From the NCBI RefSeq assembly GCF_042186555.1, contig NC_133330.1, positions 170,473,266 to 170,537,265 on the forward strand: DNA of 64,000 bases, written 5' to 3'. Under the pieces are notes generated by a model. It searched no databases. It had not been told where the DNA came from and worked only from the letters and a program-made list of their open reading frames with translations. How positions within the stretch are numbered: position 1 is the stretch's first letter; every line of letters begins with the position of its first letter. Below, in pieces: positions 1 through 11,112 of the stretch. The DNA is from Aquarana catesbeiana (Eukaryota > Chordata > Amphibia > Anura > Ranidae). The position numbers and the translations under genes were made by a program.

Positions 1-166
1 CCAGAAAGTGATGGCCCTGGGTTCAGTCTGGTCGGCCAAAAGATGCAGCCTCTTGTCGTACCACAGCCTGGGGACACAGATGTCATCTGCTGCTTTCCGG
101 ATCTCTGGGACTTCTGGACCAGACTGCACTCCCTTACATATGGACTCCTCAGGCCACCAATTTTGA
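1..166 (-). pseudogene. PIF/Harbinger MADF/SANT-like DNA-binding protein fragment
   Basis: Read on the minus strand, the first 166 bases give an open stretch with K-G-V-Q-S-G-P-E-V, then A-A-D-D-I-C-V-P-R-L-W-Y-D-K-R-L-H-L-L-A-D-Q-T-E-P-R. The P-x-L-W-Y ... L-H-F-L-x-D-Q-T-E-P-R pattern is typical of the MADF/Myb-SANT-like accessory protein of PIF/Harbinger transposons. It runs off the window edge and meets a stop upstream, so it is a fragment. The family call rests on motif memory only. Confidence 0.45.
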
Positions 167-779
167 TGTTCAAGAATTGATGTCTGCCCTGGGGGTCCAA
201 GGCTTTGCTAATTTCTCCTGTTTATCCAGCGTTGCCTCCCTCTTTGTTTGGTTCTGATCCCTTAATAAAGGATTTTTGGTTTCAATTATACTTGCCAATT
301 TGTGTTTTCCTTCTAAAAGGACAGTTTGTTTGTGAGGATTCAGGTACATTTCAAAAATACAATGTGAAATTAACAAGGGACACCAACACCAAACAATCTC
401 CTTGAGATTAAATAATACAAGATAATAATGGTGTTGTGGTAACTTGACACACAAAACACACACAAAAATATTCTGAAGTAAAACTAAAACTAAAATAAAA
501 CAAAGATCAGCCTTTGAAAAAATACAAACCTAAAATAAAAAATAAATCTGCCTTAAAAAAAAAAAAAAAACACAAAAATATTTTTGTCAGATGTGACAAA
601 TCAAAATATATTAAGGGAATCCCGATAAATAATAAAGAAATAAGTTTGTGAGAAGTCTGTGTGAATATGAGCAGCAAAACTACTTCATTCTTCTCACATT
701 ATAAAGAAGAAGAGAGTGCGCTGTATTAAACCATTTTTAACATTGCAGCCTGGCGAAAGTGCTGTATCCATTCCGAACG
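167..779. other. Unclassified AT-rich stretch
   Basis: No coding signal or element end recognised. It contains an A-run (about 555-571) and short low-complexity AT sequence. The 97-codon open frame here has no recognisable motif. Confidence 0.5.
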
Positions 780-990
780 CTAATTTTACCCGACTGAGCT
801 GTTCCGTCTCGGAATTTCTTCTGAGCATGTGTGGCACTTTGTGCGTCGGAACAGGCCACACACGGTCGGAATTGACGTGATCAGATTTTGTTGTCGGAAA
901 ATTTTAAAGCCTGCTCTCAAACTTTGTGTGTCGGAAAATCCGATGGAAAATGTCCGATGGAGCCCACACACAGTCGGAATTTTCATAATT
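780..990. mobile_element. Decayed Harbinger-type MITE
   Basis: It contains the same motifs (cacacggtcggaatt, ttttgttgtcggaaaatttt, aaaatgtccgatggagcc) as the better-preserved MITEs at 5558-5978, 6870-7283 and 9367-9791. The ends are degraded and no clear target duplication remains. Confidence 0.6.
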
Positions 991-1012
991 TTAAAGACTT
1001 ACAATCTTTTTA

Positions 1013-1372
1013 ATTTAGGCCATAATGGGTAACACTTAAAATTGTTTTTCTAATTTAACTGATTAGAAAGGAATACAAATGCTAAAAAAACCCTGTACTG
1101 TTTATATAAAACAATTATAAATGCTAAGCAAACATTTTTTGAAACTGAGACCTGTAAGCACATACCACATACAGCATGTGTATGAGTGTGTTTATTGAGT
1201 TATCCATACATACTTTGCTGCATAGATGCAAAATGTACTTTTTTTTCTATAACAGCAGTTATATACAGCTTACTATACTTACTATAAAGCTTTTATACTT
1301 CTGTGACTTACGATCTGACTTGTAAATACCCAAGTCACCAAGTCGCAGGACTTATTTATTTTACCTCTCCAC
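1013..1372. repeat. Intron block P of the exon-bearing repeat unit (copy 1)
   Basis: The sequence (attagaaaggaatacaaatg through tactttgctgcatagatgca and ctgacttgtaaata) recurs at about 4675-4950, 8700-9000, 13745-13990, 19205-19450 and, shortened, 20070-20200. In complete units this block lies a few hundred bases before a 111-bp exon on the plus strand. Here the exon part is absent, replaced by a hAT insertion and an L1 remnant. Confidence 0.75.
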
Positions 1373-2184
1373 TAGACATGTGCATTCGTTTTCGTCCAAA
1401 TGCATTTTCGTCCGAATTTCAGGTATTTTCATTATTGTTTTAACAAACAATAATGAACGTGCAGAATCCAAAAACCGAAAGATCCGACATAAACAAATGC
1501 TTTACTTTCATTTTCGTTGCGACAGCAGTTCGATATAGATAGGAGATTTGACATGACGCTGACAATAGCGATCTGTGTCCATCGAACCTGTGGTCGAATG
1601 TGCCTAACCTTAGCTTTATTAGTCCAACATTATTCTACATAGAGAGAAAAGATTTGACATAGAGAGAAAAGATTCAACATTATAGAGACAATAGCAAAAA
1701 TGGTTGATTGTGCCTAACCTAACTCTATTAGTCCAAGATTATTCAACATAGAGAGAAAAGATTTGACATGAAGATTCAGCGAAGCAGTCGCCGCGAGTGG
1801 ACATTTATGGTCAAATGCTCTGCCCATAGACTATAGAAGAATTCTAATGTTGGTTGACTAGTAATAATAATTAATAAATATAATTATTACTAGTATCATA
1901 CAACATTAGAATTCTACTATAACTTTTAGGCGGAACATTCGACCAGAAATGTATAATTGCGGCGTCGTACAGTTTGGCTGCTCTGTTGAATCTTCTTAGA
2001 ACATTTGACAGACACCATAAGCCTTCAATGACAGATTCAACCTTAATTATTTTGGATTTTTGGACGAATGCATTTTTTAACGGAACAAAATAAATAAAAA
2101 CGAATTTCAGGAGTAACTAAATAAATTTATTTTTCGGATGAAAATGAAATTCCGAAACAAAATATTTCAGTGTGCACATGTCTA
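1373..2184. mobile_element. Non-autonomous hAT element with 8-bp target duplication
   Basis: Ends are TAGACATGTGCA and its inverse (TGCACATGTCTA). The flanks carry a perfect 8-bp direct repeat CTCTCCAC at 1365-1372 and 2185-2192, the hAT hallmark. There is no transposase. The interior is rich in ttttcgtccgaat-like motifs and holds an inverted repeat at about 1838-1915 (aattctaatgttg ... caacattagaatt). It interrupts intron block P. Confidence 0.85.
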
Positions 2185-2242
2185 CTCTCCACCTTTTGGG
2201 AACCTTTAACTGAATTAATGCATGAAGTACAGTACATAAATT

Positions 2243-4674
2243 CGGCCTCTTACCTAACTTTAAATTAAATTTTGAGAAATCGTTATTGATGCCAAGCCAT
2301 GTCCCCTCTAGGATGGTGTCCTCTCTACAGCATTCCTTTCCTTTTATCTGGGATTTTGACTCCCTACTGTACTTGGGGACTGATATTACCCCAGATTTAA
2401 AGTGCTTATACGACCTTAATTATGGTCCTTTACTAACAGGCATATTAAAGGATTTGCAGAGTTGGAGGGGCCACCTCCTGACTTGGTTTGGAAGAGTGAA
2501 TGCCCTTAAAATTATTGTATTACCTAGAATAATTTATATTTTATATACAGTTCCTATACCACTTCCACAATCCTTTTTTAAACACGTACGGAGGGCATTT
2601 TTGACCTTTATATAGGGGGACAGACATCCCAGGTTAGCGTATGATACTCTACGGAGGCATAAATTAGAGGGTGGAGTGGGACTTCTGGATGTAAATTTGT
2701 ATTATAAAGCTATGACCTTGACCTTGGTACGCATGAATTGGTGCCATAACTCTTTGAATAAACTCTGGGTGCCTTTAGAGAAGACAATGGCGAGCAGGAA
2801 CTTGGCAGGAGCCCCATGGATTCCGGCCAAGTCCAGGGGCCTGTCGGAGTGGGTATCACCAATAACTAGGACAATTCTATTGGTGTGGGATAAGTTAAAT
2901 AATTTGGGAAAGTATGCCCCTTAATATCCCCACTAACTCCAATGGGGGGATACCTTTGGTTCCCCCAGGGGAAGACTTAAGAAATTTAGATCTATGGGGA
3001 GCAGATGGGGGGGCTACATGTTCTAGGGTTGCTCCAATGGGCACTTTGTTACCTCTATCGGATCTTATATTGACCTGGGGGGATATACCAATAGCCACTT
3101 GGAGATACCACCAAATGGCGGATTTTTTAAACAAATGGAAGTCCAAGGTGAGGCCCTTGAATTCTCTCACTACTTTTAAGTCATGGTGTATTAATAACCC
3201 AGAGGCTAGAAATATGTTATCCAGAATGTATAAATTGCTACTCAAGGTTCAATATTTCTCACTCCCTTACTTTATAAGAAATTGGGAAAGAGAAATAGGT
3301 CATAATTTCACATCTACACAAATTCAAAGGATGATTAAAGCAACGCATTATACTTCCATGAGCTCTTACATTCAAGAGATGTCTTATACATTTTTAACTA
3401 GATGGTATCGTACCACAGTGCATCCGGCACAGATGTACACAATGGCAGATGCTTGCTGTTGGAGGGGATGTGATCAAAGGGGCACTTTTCTCCAATTATG
3501 GTGGACGTGTCCTAAGTTCAAAATATTTTGGGAGGCGGTTGCCCCATGGATTAAGAAAATGATTCATAGACCAATAGAATTTTCCCCCTTACATTTATTG
3601 TTTTATGGGATGCCATCCTCAATTAAGTTCTATAAAAGAAGTATTACCCCACACCTATTGAACGCAGCTAAGGTATTGTTACTGAGGTTTTGAAGGCAAT
3701 CTATATGTCCTACTCTGATGGATTGGAAAAGGGAAGTAGATAAAATAATGGAGGCTGAGAGATGGGTACACTTGGTTAGAGACAAATATAAGTTTAATGA
3801 TACATGGGCAGGGTGGCTATGCTACTCCTTAGAGATATCTACAGATTAGACATTGTTGCTGCGTATTGCCACTCCATTAAGGATCGGAATGGTGGATCTC
3901 TTGTTTGGATGTATCTGGTAAGATCAGGATAATAAATTTGTTGTTTTGGAGAGAGGAAAGGAGAAGGAAAGAACCCCCCCCCCTTTTTTTTATGAAGGAT
4001 TTATAACTTTATATTAAATATTTATATTAAAGAGGGTGGATCTCAGATGGAAGGAATGATTACATACTGAGGACCTGAACAAATAATGAAATGGGAATAT
4101 ATAGTTTTGTGATATTAGTATTGAGATTTTAACGTCACTAGGGATGTGGATGAAGAAATGAGAGAAGAGAAAGGGAGAAGTGGAAATTTCCACTCTCCCC
4201 TTACATTGGTTTAATACGGCACTTGACACTTACAATGTCGATTGGGGGGGGGGGGGGGGGATGTTTCTGACACTTTTTAGATTTTGTTGCACGGTTAAAA
4301 TTTTTTGCACTGGATTTCACAATTTGGCACTTAATACATTGTTGTCTAGTATTGTAAGGAATTGTCACCTTTTTTCTTTTTTTTTATATGAGGTTCCTGT
4401 TCGAATTGTTGGGTCCCTATAGGAACATTTAGATATATGTATGTATATTATAAACAATGAGAAAATGGACTCTCCCTTTTTTTTGTCTGTTTGTTTATTT
4501 GTTTTTTTGTCCTTTTAAAATTATACTTTAGAAGAATAAATAAAATGTATTTAAATGTTGCTTAAACAACTGGCGTACATTAATATGAGTTGTAAGTAGA
4601 TAATGCAATGCATTCTTGTGATTTTGTACGATGAAATATGTCTTGATAAAAATAACAATTTATTAATAAAAAAA
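2243..4674 (+). pseudogene. 5'-truncated L1/Tx1-type LINE, ORF2 C-terminal half
   Basis: Starting near 2243 the plus strand reads like the end of an L1-clade reverse transcriptase (F-K-L-N-F-E-K-S), then Y-L-G-T-D-I-T, the thumb-like A-L-K-I-I-V-L-P-R-I-I-Y and the C-terminal Cys motif C-C-W-R-G-C-D-Q-R-G-T. In the Cys motif the usual His is Gln. The reading is broken into three frames (stops near 2613, 2924 and 3693). It parallels the full L1 at 25907-32540 but is a different, older family copy. The 3' UTR runs to an A-rich end near 4674. No target duplication was found; its downstream flank is another copy of block P. Confidence 0.78.
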
Positions 4675-5394
4675 GAAAGGAATACAAATGCTAAAAAAAC
4701 TGTACTGTTTATATAGGACAATTATAAATACTAAGCAAAATTTTTTTGAAACTGAGGGCTGTAAGTACATACCAAATACAGCATGCATATAAGTGTGTTC
4801 CAGAATTTATTGAGTTATCCATAAATACTTTGCTGTATAAATGCAAAATGTATTTTTTTTTTCTATAACAGCAGTTAACTATAAAGCTTTTACACTTCTG
4901 TGACTTAGGATCTGACTTGTAAAACCCCAAGTCGCCAAGTCGCAGGACATGTGAATTCAATGTATTTCTATGAGAGTCGTTCTTACTGACACTATCGCTG
5001 CAACTTCAGAAAAGGTTTCCTGCACTCCTTCTGTCCGACTTTTGATGCGACTTTTATCCAGAGAATGTAAAATCAGATCAAAGTTGCACAAAAAGTCACA
5101 TCAAAGTCGCACTCCAAAGTCGCACTGGAAATCGTGCAACTTTGGAGACGCTCTAGTGTAAAATCTCACATTTTGATATATTATATACTATAATAAAACA
5201 AATGCTACATATAAGTTTAAGAAAATACAAACATTGCTCTAATGTTTCAAGGTAAACATCCCCCCTTAGATAAGTGTAGCCTAAATGTATATAAAGAATA
5301 TATGTATATAAAATGAAATAAAAATATATTCAACCTTCAAAACAAATGTAAGTTTACATTTGTAAGTTTACAAAAAGAAATTTAATTTTTACAC
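4675..5394. repeat. Intron blocks P and Q of unit A
   Basis: Block P (aaaggaatacaaatgctaaa onward) is followed by a variable piece and block Q: ataaaacaaatgctacatat, aaatacaaacattgctctaa, then a palindromic gtaagtttacatttgtaagt stretch just before the exon. Q is the intron immediately downstream of the exon on the gene strand. It recurs before exons B, C, E and F. Confidence 0.72.
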
Positions 5395-5505
5395 CTTTGG
5401 GATTTTTGTCTGGCCTTTCAGCATCATCTCCTCTTTCCTTAGATGTTGGGCCTCTGGGTTCTTTCGGTTTGTCACCTTTATCATTGGGATTTCTCTGATT
5501 TGGCT
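5395..5505 (-). CDS. Repeat exon A, 111 bp, last visible exon
   Basis: Same splice sites and phase, 37 codons open, core K-G-D-K-P-K-E with A-E-R-P-D-K (Arg where the others have Gly). No further exon was recognised between here and position 1, although a partial copy of the unit's intron block lies at 1013-1372. The remaining exons and the 3' UTR are probably outside the window. Confidence 0.7.
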
Positions 5506-5557
5506 CTGAAATTATTTTTCAGTATGTTAGCTTTCAGTGATATGAGCACAACACTCA

Positions 5558-5978
5558 TGCTGCGTACACACGATCGGACATTCCGACAACAAAATCCTGG
5601 ATTTATTTCCGACGGATGTTGGCTCAAACTTGACTTGCATACACACGGTTGCACAAATGTTGTCAGAAATTCCAATCACCAAGAACGCGGTGACGCACAA
5701 CACATACGACGAGCCGAGAAAAATGAAGTTCAATAGCCAGTGCGGCTCTTCTGCTTGATTCCGAGCATGCGTGGAATTTTGTGGGTCGGAATTGTGTACA
5801 CACGATCGGAATTTATGACAACGGATTTTGTTGTCTGAAAATTTGAGATCCAGCTCTCAAATTTTTGTTGTCGGAAATTGCAACAACAAATGTCCGATGG
5901 AGCCTACACACGGTCGGAATATCTGACAACAAGCTAACAACATTTGTTGGCGGAAATTCCGACCGCGTGTACACGGCA
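5558..5978. mobile_element. Harbinger-type MITE in unit A
   Basis: Imperfect terminal inverted repeats (TGCTGCGTACACACGATCGG at the left; CCGACCGCGTGTACACGGCA at the right). The right flank is TAA (5979-5981); the left flank TCA is probably a mutated TAA. The corresponding empty site is visible in unit C (..aacactaatagtttt.. near 10620). A TAA target and these ends fit PIF/Harbinger MITEs. There is no coding capacity. Confidence 0.8.
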
Positions 5979-6087
5979 TAATAGTTTTGTCACTCAAAAC
6001 AAGATACAGAAAAACTACAAAAGTTTTCATCATTTTATTTATTTTTTTTTTATAATTATTTTTAATAATGGAAATGTTTAATAATAA

Positions 6088-6517
6088 AGGAATGCAGCAC
6101 CCCCATTGCCAGGAATGCAGCACCCCCATTGCCAGGAATGCACCACCCATGCCCATCTGCAACCTCGAATGGGACAGGGAGGGGGCGGGACAAGTGCCAA
6201 CAGATTACATACAGCAGAATCTGTTTTCTCGGAGGCCTCTTTAATAAAAAGTCCCGCCTCCTATGATGGACAGAACAGTCATACAATGGCAGCGCAGGAG
6301 ACAGGACTTCCTATTACAGAGGCCGCCGTGCAAACAGGAAATTCACCTGTATGTATGGCACTCGTCCCGCCTCCTCTCTGTCCCCTCCAAGGCAGCCAGC
6401 ATGCATATCTTTTTTGGCCCCCGGCGCTCAGGGGATCTTTAGGGGCCACAAAAGATAATAGGGGCCATTCGAAACTGGAACGAGATTGGCCCGAGGGCCA
6501 GACTTTGGTCATGCCTG
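6088..6517. mobile_element. Truncated non-autonomous hAT-like element in unit B
   Basis: The right end (..ggtcatgcctg, 6517) sits immediately before ctctaat, exactly where the element at 9258-10272 sits in unit C. The shared interior includes cacctgtatgtatggcact and ccaaggcagccagcatgcat. The left part is replaced by short direct repeats of a 23-bp unit (gaatgcagcacccccattgc...). Confidence 0.68.
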
Positions 6518-6705
6518 CTCTAATATTTCAGGGTAAACATGCCCCCCTTATCCTTATATAGTGAGCCCTTTATGAACTCACAATGTATCTATAAAAATGT
6601 ATATAACAATATATGTAAATAAAACAAAATAAAAATATATTCAACCTTAAAAACAAATGTAAATTTACATTTGTAAGTTTACAAATGTAAGTTTAATTTT
6701 TACAC
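6518..6705. repeat. Intron block Q of unit B
   Basis: atttcagggtaaacatgccc through the aagtttacatttgtaagttt palindrome, as in units A, C, E and F. It forms the start of the intron that follows exon B on the gene strand. Confidence 0.7.
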
Positions 6706-6816
6706 CTTTGGGATTTTTGTCTGGCCCTTCAGCATCATCTTCTCTTTCCTTAGATGTTGGACCTCTGTTTTTTTTTTGTTTGTCACCATTATCATTAGGA
6801 TTTCTTTGGTATGGCT
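6706..6816 (-). CDS. Repeat exon B, 111 bp, most diverged copy
   Basis: Same length, donor and acceptor position; open. It shares the N-G-D-K-Q-K-K core with exon C and has private changes (Y-Q-R for N-Q-R, N-R-G for P-R-G, E-D-D for G-D-D). A run of ten A residues on the coding strand has not broken the frame. Retention of 111 bp despite the substitutions suggests either youth or selection for frame. Confidence 0.66.
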
Positions 6817-6869
6817 CTGAAATAAATTTTCAGCATGTTAGTTTTCAGTAATGTGAGCACAAGACTTAA

Positions 6870-7283
6870 GCTCCATACACACGATCGGATTTTCTGACAA
6901 CAAATGTTGGATGTGAGCTTGTTGGCAGAAAGTCTGACCGTGTGTATGCTCCATCGAATATTTGCTGTCGGACTTTCTGCAAACAAATGTTGGCTAGCAG
7001 GTTCTCAAATTTTCCACCAACAAATGTTTGTTGTCGGACTTTCCAATCGTGTGTACGCAAGTCCGTCGGATAAAAGTCAAGGCATGCTCGGAATCAAGTA
7101 CGAGCCGGAGATATAACTAGCATTCGTAATGGAGATATCACGTATGTCTTGTACGTCACTACGTTCGTAATTGTTGGCCAACATTTGTGTGACCGTGCGT
7201 ATGCAAGACAAGTTGGAGCCAACATCCTTCGAACAAAAATCCACGGTTTTGTTGTCAGAAAGTCCGATCGTGTGTACGGGGCA
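6870..7283. mobile_element. Harbinger-type MITE in unit B
   Basis: Terminal repeats GCTCCATACACACGATCGG / CCGATCGTGTGTACGGGGCA, with TAA duplicated at 6867-6869 and 7284-7286. It lies at the position homologous to the unit A MITE (after ..gagcacaa..ac) but in the opposite orientation. It is therefore an independent insertion in the same few bases. Confidence 0.78.
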
Positions 7284-7286
7284 TAA

Positions 7287-7696
7287 GTCCAGGCAAAAAC
7301 TAACTCTAAATCTACTCTCTGCTACATTCTAAACCTAATTTATCTAACCCTGTAAAGCAAAAATCGCTGTACTTACCTATTCTGCAACCGATCCAGTGCA
7401 GTTTCCAGCGGCAGATGCTTTGTGCAGGAGAGGACCGACAATGGCTGTGAAATGGCTGGGAGGTGACGTCACCCATAGACTTACTATGGGGCTTCCATTG
7501 TTGGCTGCCTCTCCTGCACCCACCTCCACACTGAAGCCGCTGCTGACAGCTGATGCTGGAACCGGACTGGATTGGCTGCAGGATCGGTACCGTAAGTATA
7601 GCGATTCTTGCTTTACAGGGTTTGATAGATTAGGTTTAGAATGTGGCATAGAGCAGGTTTAGCAACAGTTAGGTTTTGCCTGAACTTCCACTTTAA
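7287..7696. mobile_element. Palindromic element with about 100-bp terminal inverted repeats
   Basis: The left arm (gtccaggcaaaaactaactc ... cattctaaacctaatttatc ... ctgtaaagcaaaaatcgctg) is the near inverse of the right arm (tagcgattcttgctttacag ... gattaggtttagaatg ... aggttttgcctgaacttcca). The central 200 bases are GC-richer. The arms encode no protein. The overlapping 88-93-codon frames are by-products. Confidence 0.65.
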
Positions 7697-8690
7697 GGTA
7701 AACAACTTGCTGCATGCAGCTCCCCCCCAGCTGCCCCCCCCCCATACTTACCTGAGCCCGATCTCCATCCAGCAATGTTCACAAGAGCAGTGGCTCTCTC
7801 TGCTCTCTCCCTCCAAATTGGCTCAGAGACAAAAACGGGAGCAGTTGGCTCCTGATGATGTCAATCACAGCCAGGGAGGAGGGAGCGCGGGCAAGGCCAA
7901 GCTGCGCTCTGTGCGTCAATGAACACAGAGTGGAGCTTGGGATTGAGCCTGCACAAGTGGAGGGAGAGAAGCCAAGAGTATCAGTGGGGGACCCGAGAAG
8001 AGTAGACTGCTCTGTGAAAAACCATTGCACAGAGCAGGTAAGTATACAATGTTTGTTATTTAAAAAAAAAAACGCCTGAGCTTTTACAATCACCTTAAGC
8101 CATACACGTTATTGGCTAACTTACATTATTAAAGATGCAAAAAAAAAGTATAAAACCTGACAAAAGGATCTAAGGCATCCCAAAAGCTTGTACCTATAAT
8201 AATTTAAGAAAACATGTAGTTCTAAACCCTTAAGGTTTTTTAACTTAATGTATTTTCTGCATTAAGATAAGAAACCTTCTGTTCAGATGACCCCCCCCCC
8301 ATAACTACCAGAGCCCGATATCAGCACTGCACCTGAAAACAGCAGCTCTCTCTGCTCTCTCCCTCCTTAATGGGCAGATTGATAGCAGCGGGAGCCATTG
8401 ACTCCTGCTCCTGTCAATCACATCCAGTGGCGAGGGAGTGGATGTGAGGCCGAGCCACGATATCAGTGTCTCTGGGCACAGACAGTGTGGCTCGGGATCG
8501 AGCCTTCACAATTGCCCCTGTAGGAAGCACCTTACTATAGGGGCATTCACAGAAGAGGTGGAGCCAGGAGATGGGGGACCCCAGAAGGGGAGGTTTGGGT
8601 TTGCTCTGTGCAAAACCATTGCACAGAGCAGGTAAGTATACCATGTTCATTGTTTAAAACAAAGAAAAAAAACCCAAAGGCTTACAGTCA
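7697..8690. repeat. Two related dispersed blocks between exon units
   Basis: Each block runs from a gcattaaggtaa-like motif through tacctgagcccgatctc, ctctctgctctctccctcc and ctcctgctnntgtcaatcac to gcacagagcaggtaagtata. Related blocks occur at about 11515-12005, 13300-13735, 18565-18780 and 18790-19205. The family is clearly repetitive; no ends or target duplications could be fixed. Confidence 0.65.
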
Positions 8691-9249
8691 CTTTAATTTA
8701 GGCCATGAAGGGTAACACTTATAATTTATCTAATTAGAAAGAAATACAAATGCTTAAAAAAAAAACCTGTAGGATTTATATAGTTCAATTATAAACACTA
8801 AGCAAAAATGTTTTTGAAACTGAAGGCTGTAAATACATACCACATACAGCATGCATATGAGTGTGTTCCAGAATTGAATGAGGTATCCATAAATATTTTG
8901 CTGCATAAATGCAAAATTTACTTTTTTTCTATAACAACAGTTAACTATAATATAATAAAGCTCCTTTCACACTTCTGTGACTTGGGATCTGACTTGTGAG
9001 AAAATGTGAAATGTAATGTATTTCGATGAGGGCTGTGCCTAGTGACACTACAGAAGCCGCTGCAAATTCAGAAAAGGCTCTTGCACTACTTTGGTCTGGC
9101 TTTTGATGCGACTTTGGTCCAGACAATGTAAAGACGACTTTGGAGACGCACTAATGTAAACGAAGCCTAAAGCTCAGATTTTGTTATGTTACCCAATGTA
9201 CTATAATAAAACAAATGCAAAATATAAGTTTAAGAAAATACAAACATTG
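8690..9249. repeat. Intron block P and start of Q, unit C
   Basis: Copy of block P (agaaagaaatacaaatgctt ... agcatgcatatgagtgtgtt) followed by ataaaacaaatgcaaaatat and acaaacattg. Q is then split by the hAT-like insertion at 9258-10272 and resumes at 10281. Confidence 0.7.
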
Positions 9250-9257
9250 TTCTAATG

Positions 9258-10272
9258 CAGGGGTGTCCAAACCTTTTTGAAAGAGGGCCAGATCTGATTA
9301 AGTGAACGTGCTTGAGGGCCGACCATTTTGCCTGATATTCTTTGCAACCATTATAATTCAGTCTAATGCCGCGTACACACGATCGGATTTTCCGACGGGA
9401 AATGTTCAATGGGAGCTTGTTGTTGGAAATTCCGACCATGTGTAGGCTCCATCGGACATTTTCCGTTGGAATTTGTGACAAACAAAATTTGAGACCTGGA
9501 TCTCAAATTTTCAGACAACAAAATCCGTTGTCGTAAATTCCGATCGTGTGTACACAATTCCGACGCACAAAGTTCCATGCATGCTCGGAATCAAGCAGAA
9601 AAGCCGCACTGGCTATTGAACTTCATTTGTCTCGGCTCGTTGTACATGTTGCATGTCACCGCGTTCTTGGCGATCGGAATTTCAGACAAGATTTGTGTGA
9701 CTGTGTGTATGCAAGACAAGTTTGAGCCAATATCCGTCGGAAAAAAAACATGGATTTAGTTGTAGGAATGTGCGTTCGTGTGTACTCGGCATAAGTGTGT
9801 TCGTCCGAGCACTAATACATTGCCCAACAAGAATTCTCTTGCCTTTGTGGCTGTGTTCGGTGAAGGGATGAGCTTGGGCATGTTATTTGGATATACAACA
9901 CGCACTTTCACTTTAAGAGGCAGGTTTCAGGAAAAAACTTAAATTTTAAATAAAGAACTGTGAAGCAAAATACGGGTCAGTGCCCATCTGCAGCCCCACC
10001 GTTGCCATGAATGCAGACCCACCATTGCCATGAATGCAGCCTTACCATTGCCATGCCTTACCACGCAGTGCATTCACCTGTATGTATGGCACTCATCCCG
10101 CCTCCTCCCTGTCCCCTCCAAGGCAGCCAGCATGCATATGTTTTGTGGCCCCCGGCGCTCGGGGGATCGTTGGGGGCCACAAAAGATATACATGTCCAAA
10201 TCACCAGGCGGGTCATTTGAAACTGGAACATGGGCCGCGATTGGCCCGGGGGCTGAACTTTGGACATGCCTG
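9258..10272. mobile_element. Non-autonomous hAT-like element in unit C
   Basis: Ends CAGGGGTGTCCAAAC and, inverted, CAGGCATGTCCAAAG. The flanking 8 bases are ttctaatg (left) and ctgtaatg (right), a slightly diverged hAT duplication of the sequence seen uninterrupted in unit A (ctctaatg). It contains the nested Harbinger MITE at 9367-9791. No transposase. Confidence 0.75.
9367..9791. mobile_element. Harbinger-type MITE nested in the hAT-like element
   Basis: Best-preserved copy. TGCCGCGTACACACGATCGG at the left and GTTCGTGTGTACTCGGCA at the right, with a perfect TAA duplication at 9364-9366 and 9792-9794. The interior has repeated aattccgac/gtcggaatt motifs. Confidence 0.85.
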
Positions 10273-10280
10273 CTGTAATG

Positions 10281-10459
10281 TTTCAGGGTAAACATGCCCC
10301 CTTATCCTTTTATAGTGCCCCCTTTATTAACTCACAATGTGTCCATATAAATGTATCTAAAAATATATGTAAATAAAACTAAATAAAAATATATTCAACC
10401 TTAAAACCAAATGTAAATTTACATTTGTAAGTTTACAAATGTAAGTTTAATTTTTACAC
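10281..10459. repeat. Intron block Q of unit C
   Basis: Continuation of Q after the hAT-like insertion (tttcagggtaaacatgcccc ... aagtttacatttgtaagttt), leading to exon C. Confidence 0.7.
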
Positions 10460-10570
10460 CTTTGGGATTTTTGTCTGGCCCTTCAGCATCATCTCCTCTT
10501 TCCTTAGATGTTGGACCTCTGGGTTTTTTTTGTTTGTCACCATTATCATTAGGATTTCTCTGATTTGGCT
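10460..10570 (-). CDS. Repeat exon C, 111 bp
   Basis: Same splice sites, length and phase; open. The variable core is N-G-D-K-Q-K-K-P instead of K-G-D-K-P-K-E-P, a change shared only with exon B. The adjacent intron carries a hAT-like insertion at the same site as in unit B. Together these make B and C the most recent sister units. Confidence 0.7.
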
Positions 10571-10717
10571 CTGAAATACATTTTCAGCATGTTAGTTTTC
10601 AGTGATGTGAGCACAACACTAATAGTTTTGTCACTCAAAACAAGATTCAGAAAAACTACAGAAGTTTTCATCATTTTCTTTTCTTTTTTTAATTAAACAA
10701 TTGTAATAATTGATATA
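10571..10717. repeat. Intron block R of unit C, containing the empty target site
   Basis: Holds the acceptor side of exon C, then agtgatgtgagcacaacact and aatagttttgtcactcaaaa without interruption. It is the reference empty site for the insertions in units A, B and E. It ends at the Tc1 element. Confidence 0.7.
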
Positions 10718-11112
10718 CACTATATTGTCAAAAGTATTGGGTCACCTGCCTTTACACGCACATGAACTTTAACGGCATCCCAGTCTTAGTCTGTAGGGTT
10801 CAATATTGCGTTGGCCCACCCTTTGCAGCTATAACAGCTTCAACTCTTCTGGGAAGACTGTGCACAAGGTTTAGGTGTGTGTCTATGGGAATGTTTGACC
10901 ATTCTTCCAGAAGTGCATTTGTGAGGTCAGCCACTGATTCATCCCAAAGGTGTTCTATCGGGTTGAAGTCAGGACTCTTTGCAGTCCAGTCAAGATCCTC
11001 CACCCCAAACTCGCTCATCCATGTCTTTATGGACCTTGGACTAAGACTGGGATGCCATTAAAGTTAATGTGTGTGTAAAGGCAGGCATCCCAATACTTTT
11101 GACAATACAGTG
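10718..11112 (-). mobile_element. Tc1/mariner deletion derivative, 395 bp
   Basis: Long terminal inverted repeats (cactatattgtcaaaagtat at the left; atacttttgacaatacagtg at the right), each followed by a paired gcctttacac ... catcccagtctta stretch. TA flanks both sides (10716-10717, 11113-11114). The interior keeps part of a minus-strand transposase (M-S-E-F-G-V-E-D-L-D-W, S-P-D-F-N-P-I-E-H-L-W) and jumps straight to the right arm, so the catalytic core is deleted. The same family as 58705-59310. Confidence 0.85.

Noticed and set aside
2895..3245. 116-codon minus-strand frame
   Set aside because: Antisense shadow of the L1-type ORF2 remnant on the plus strand.
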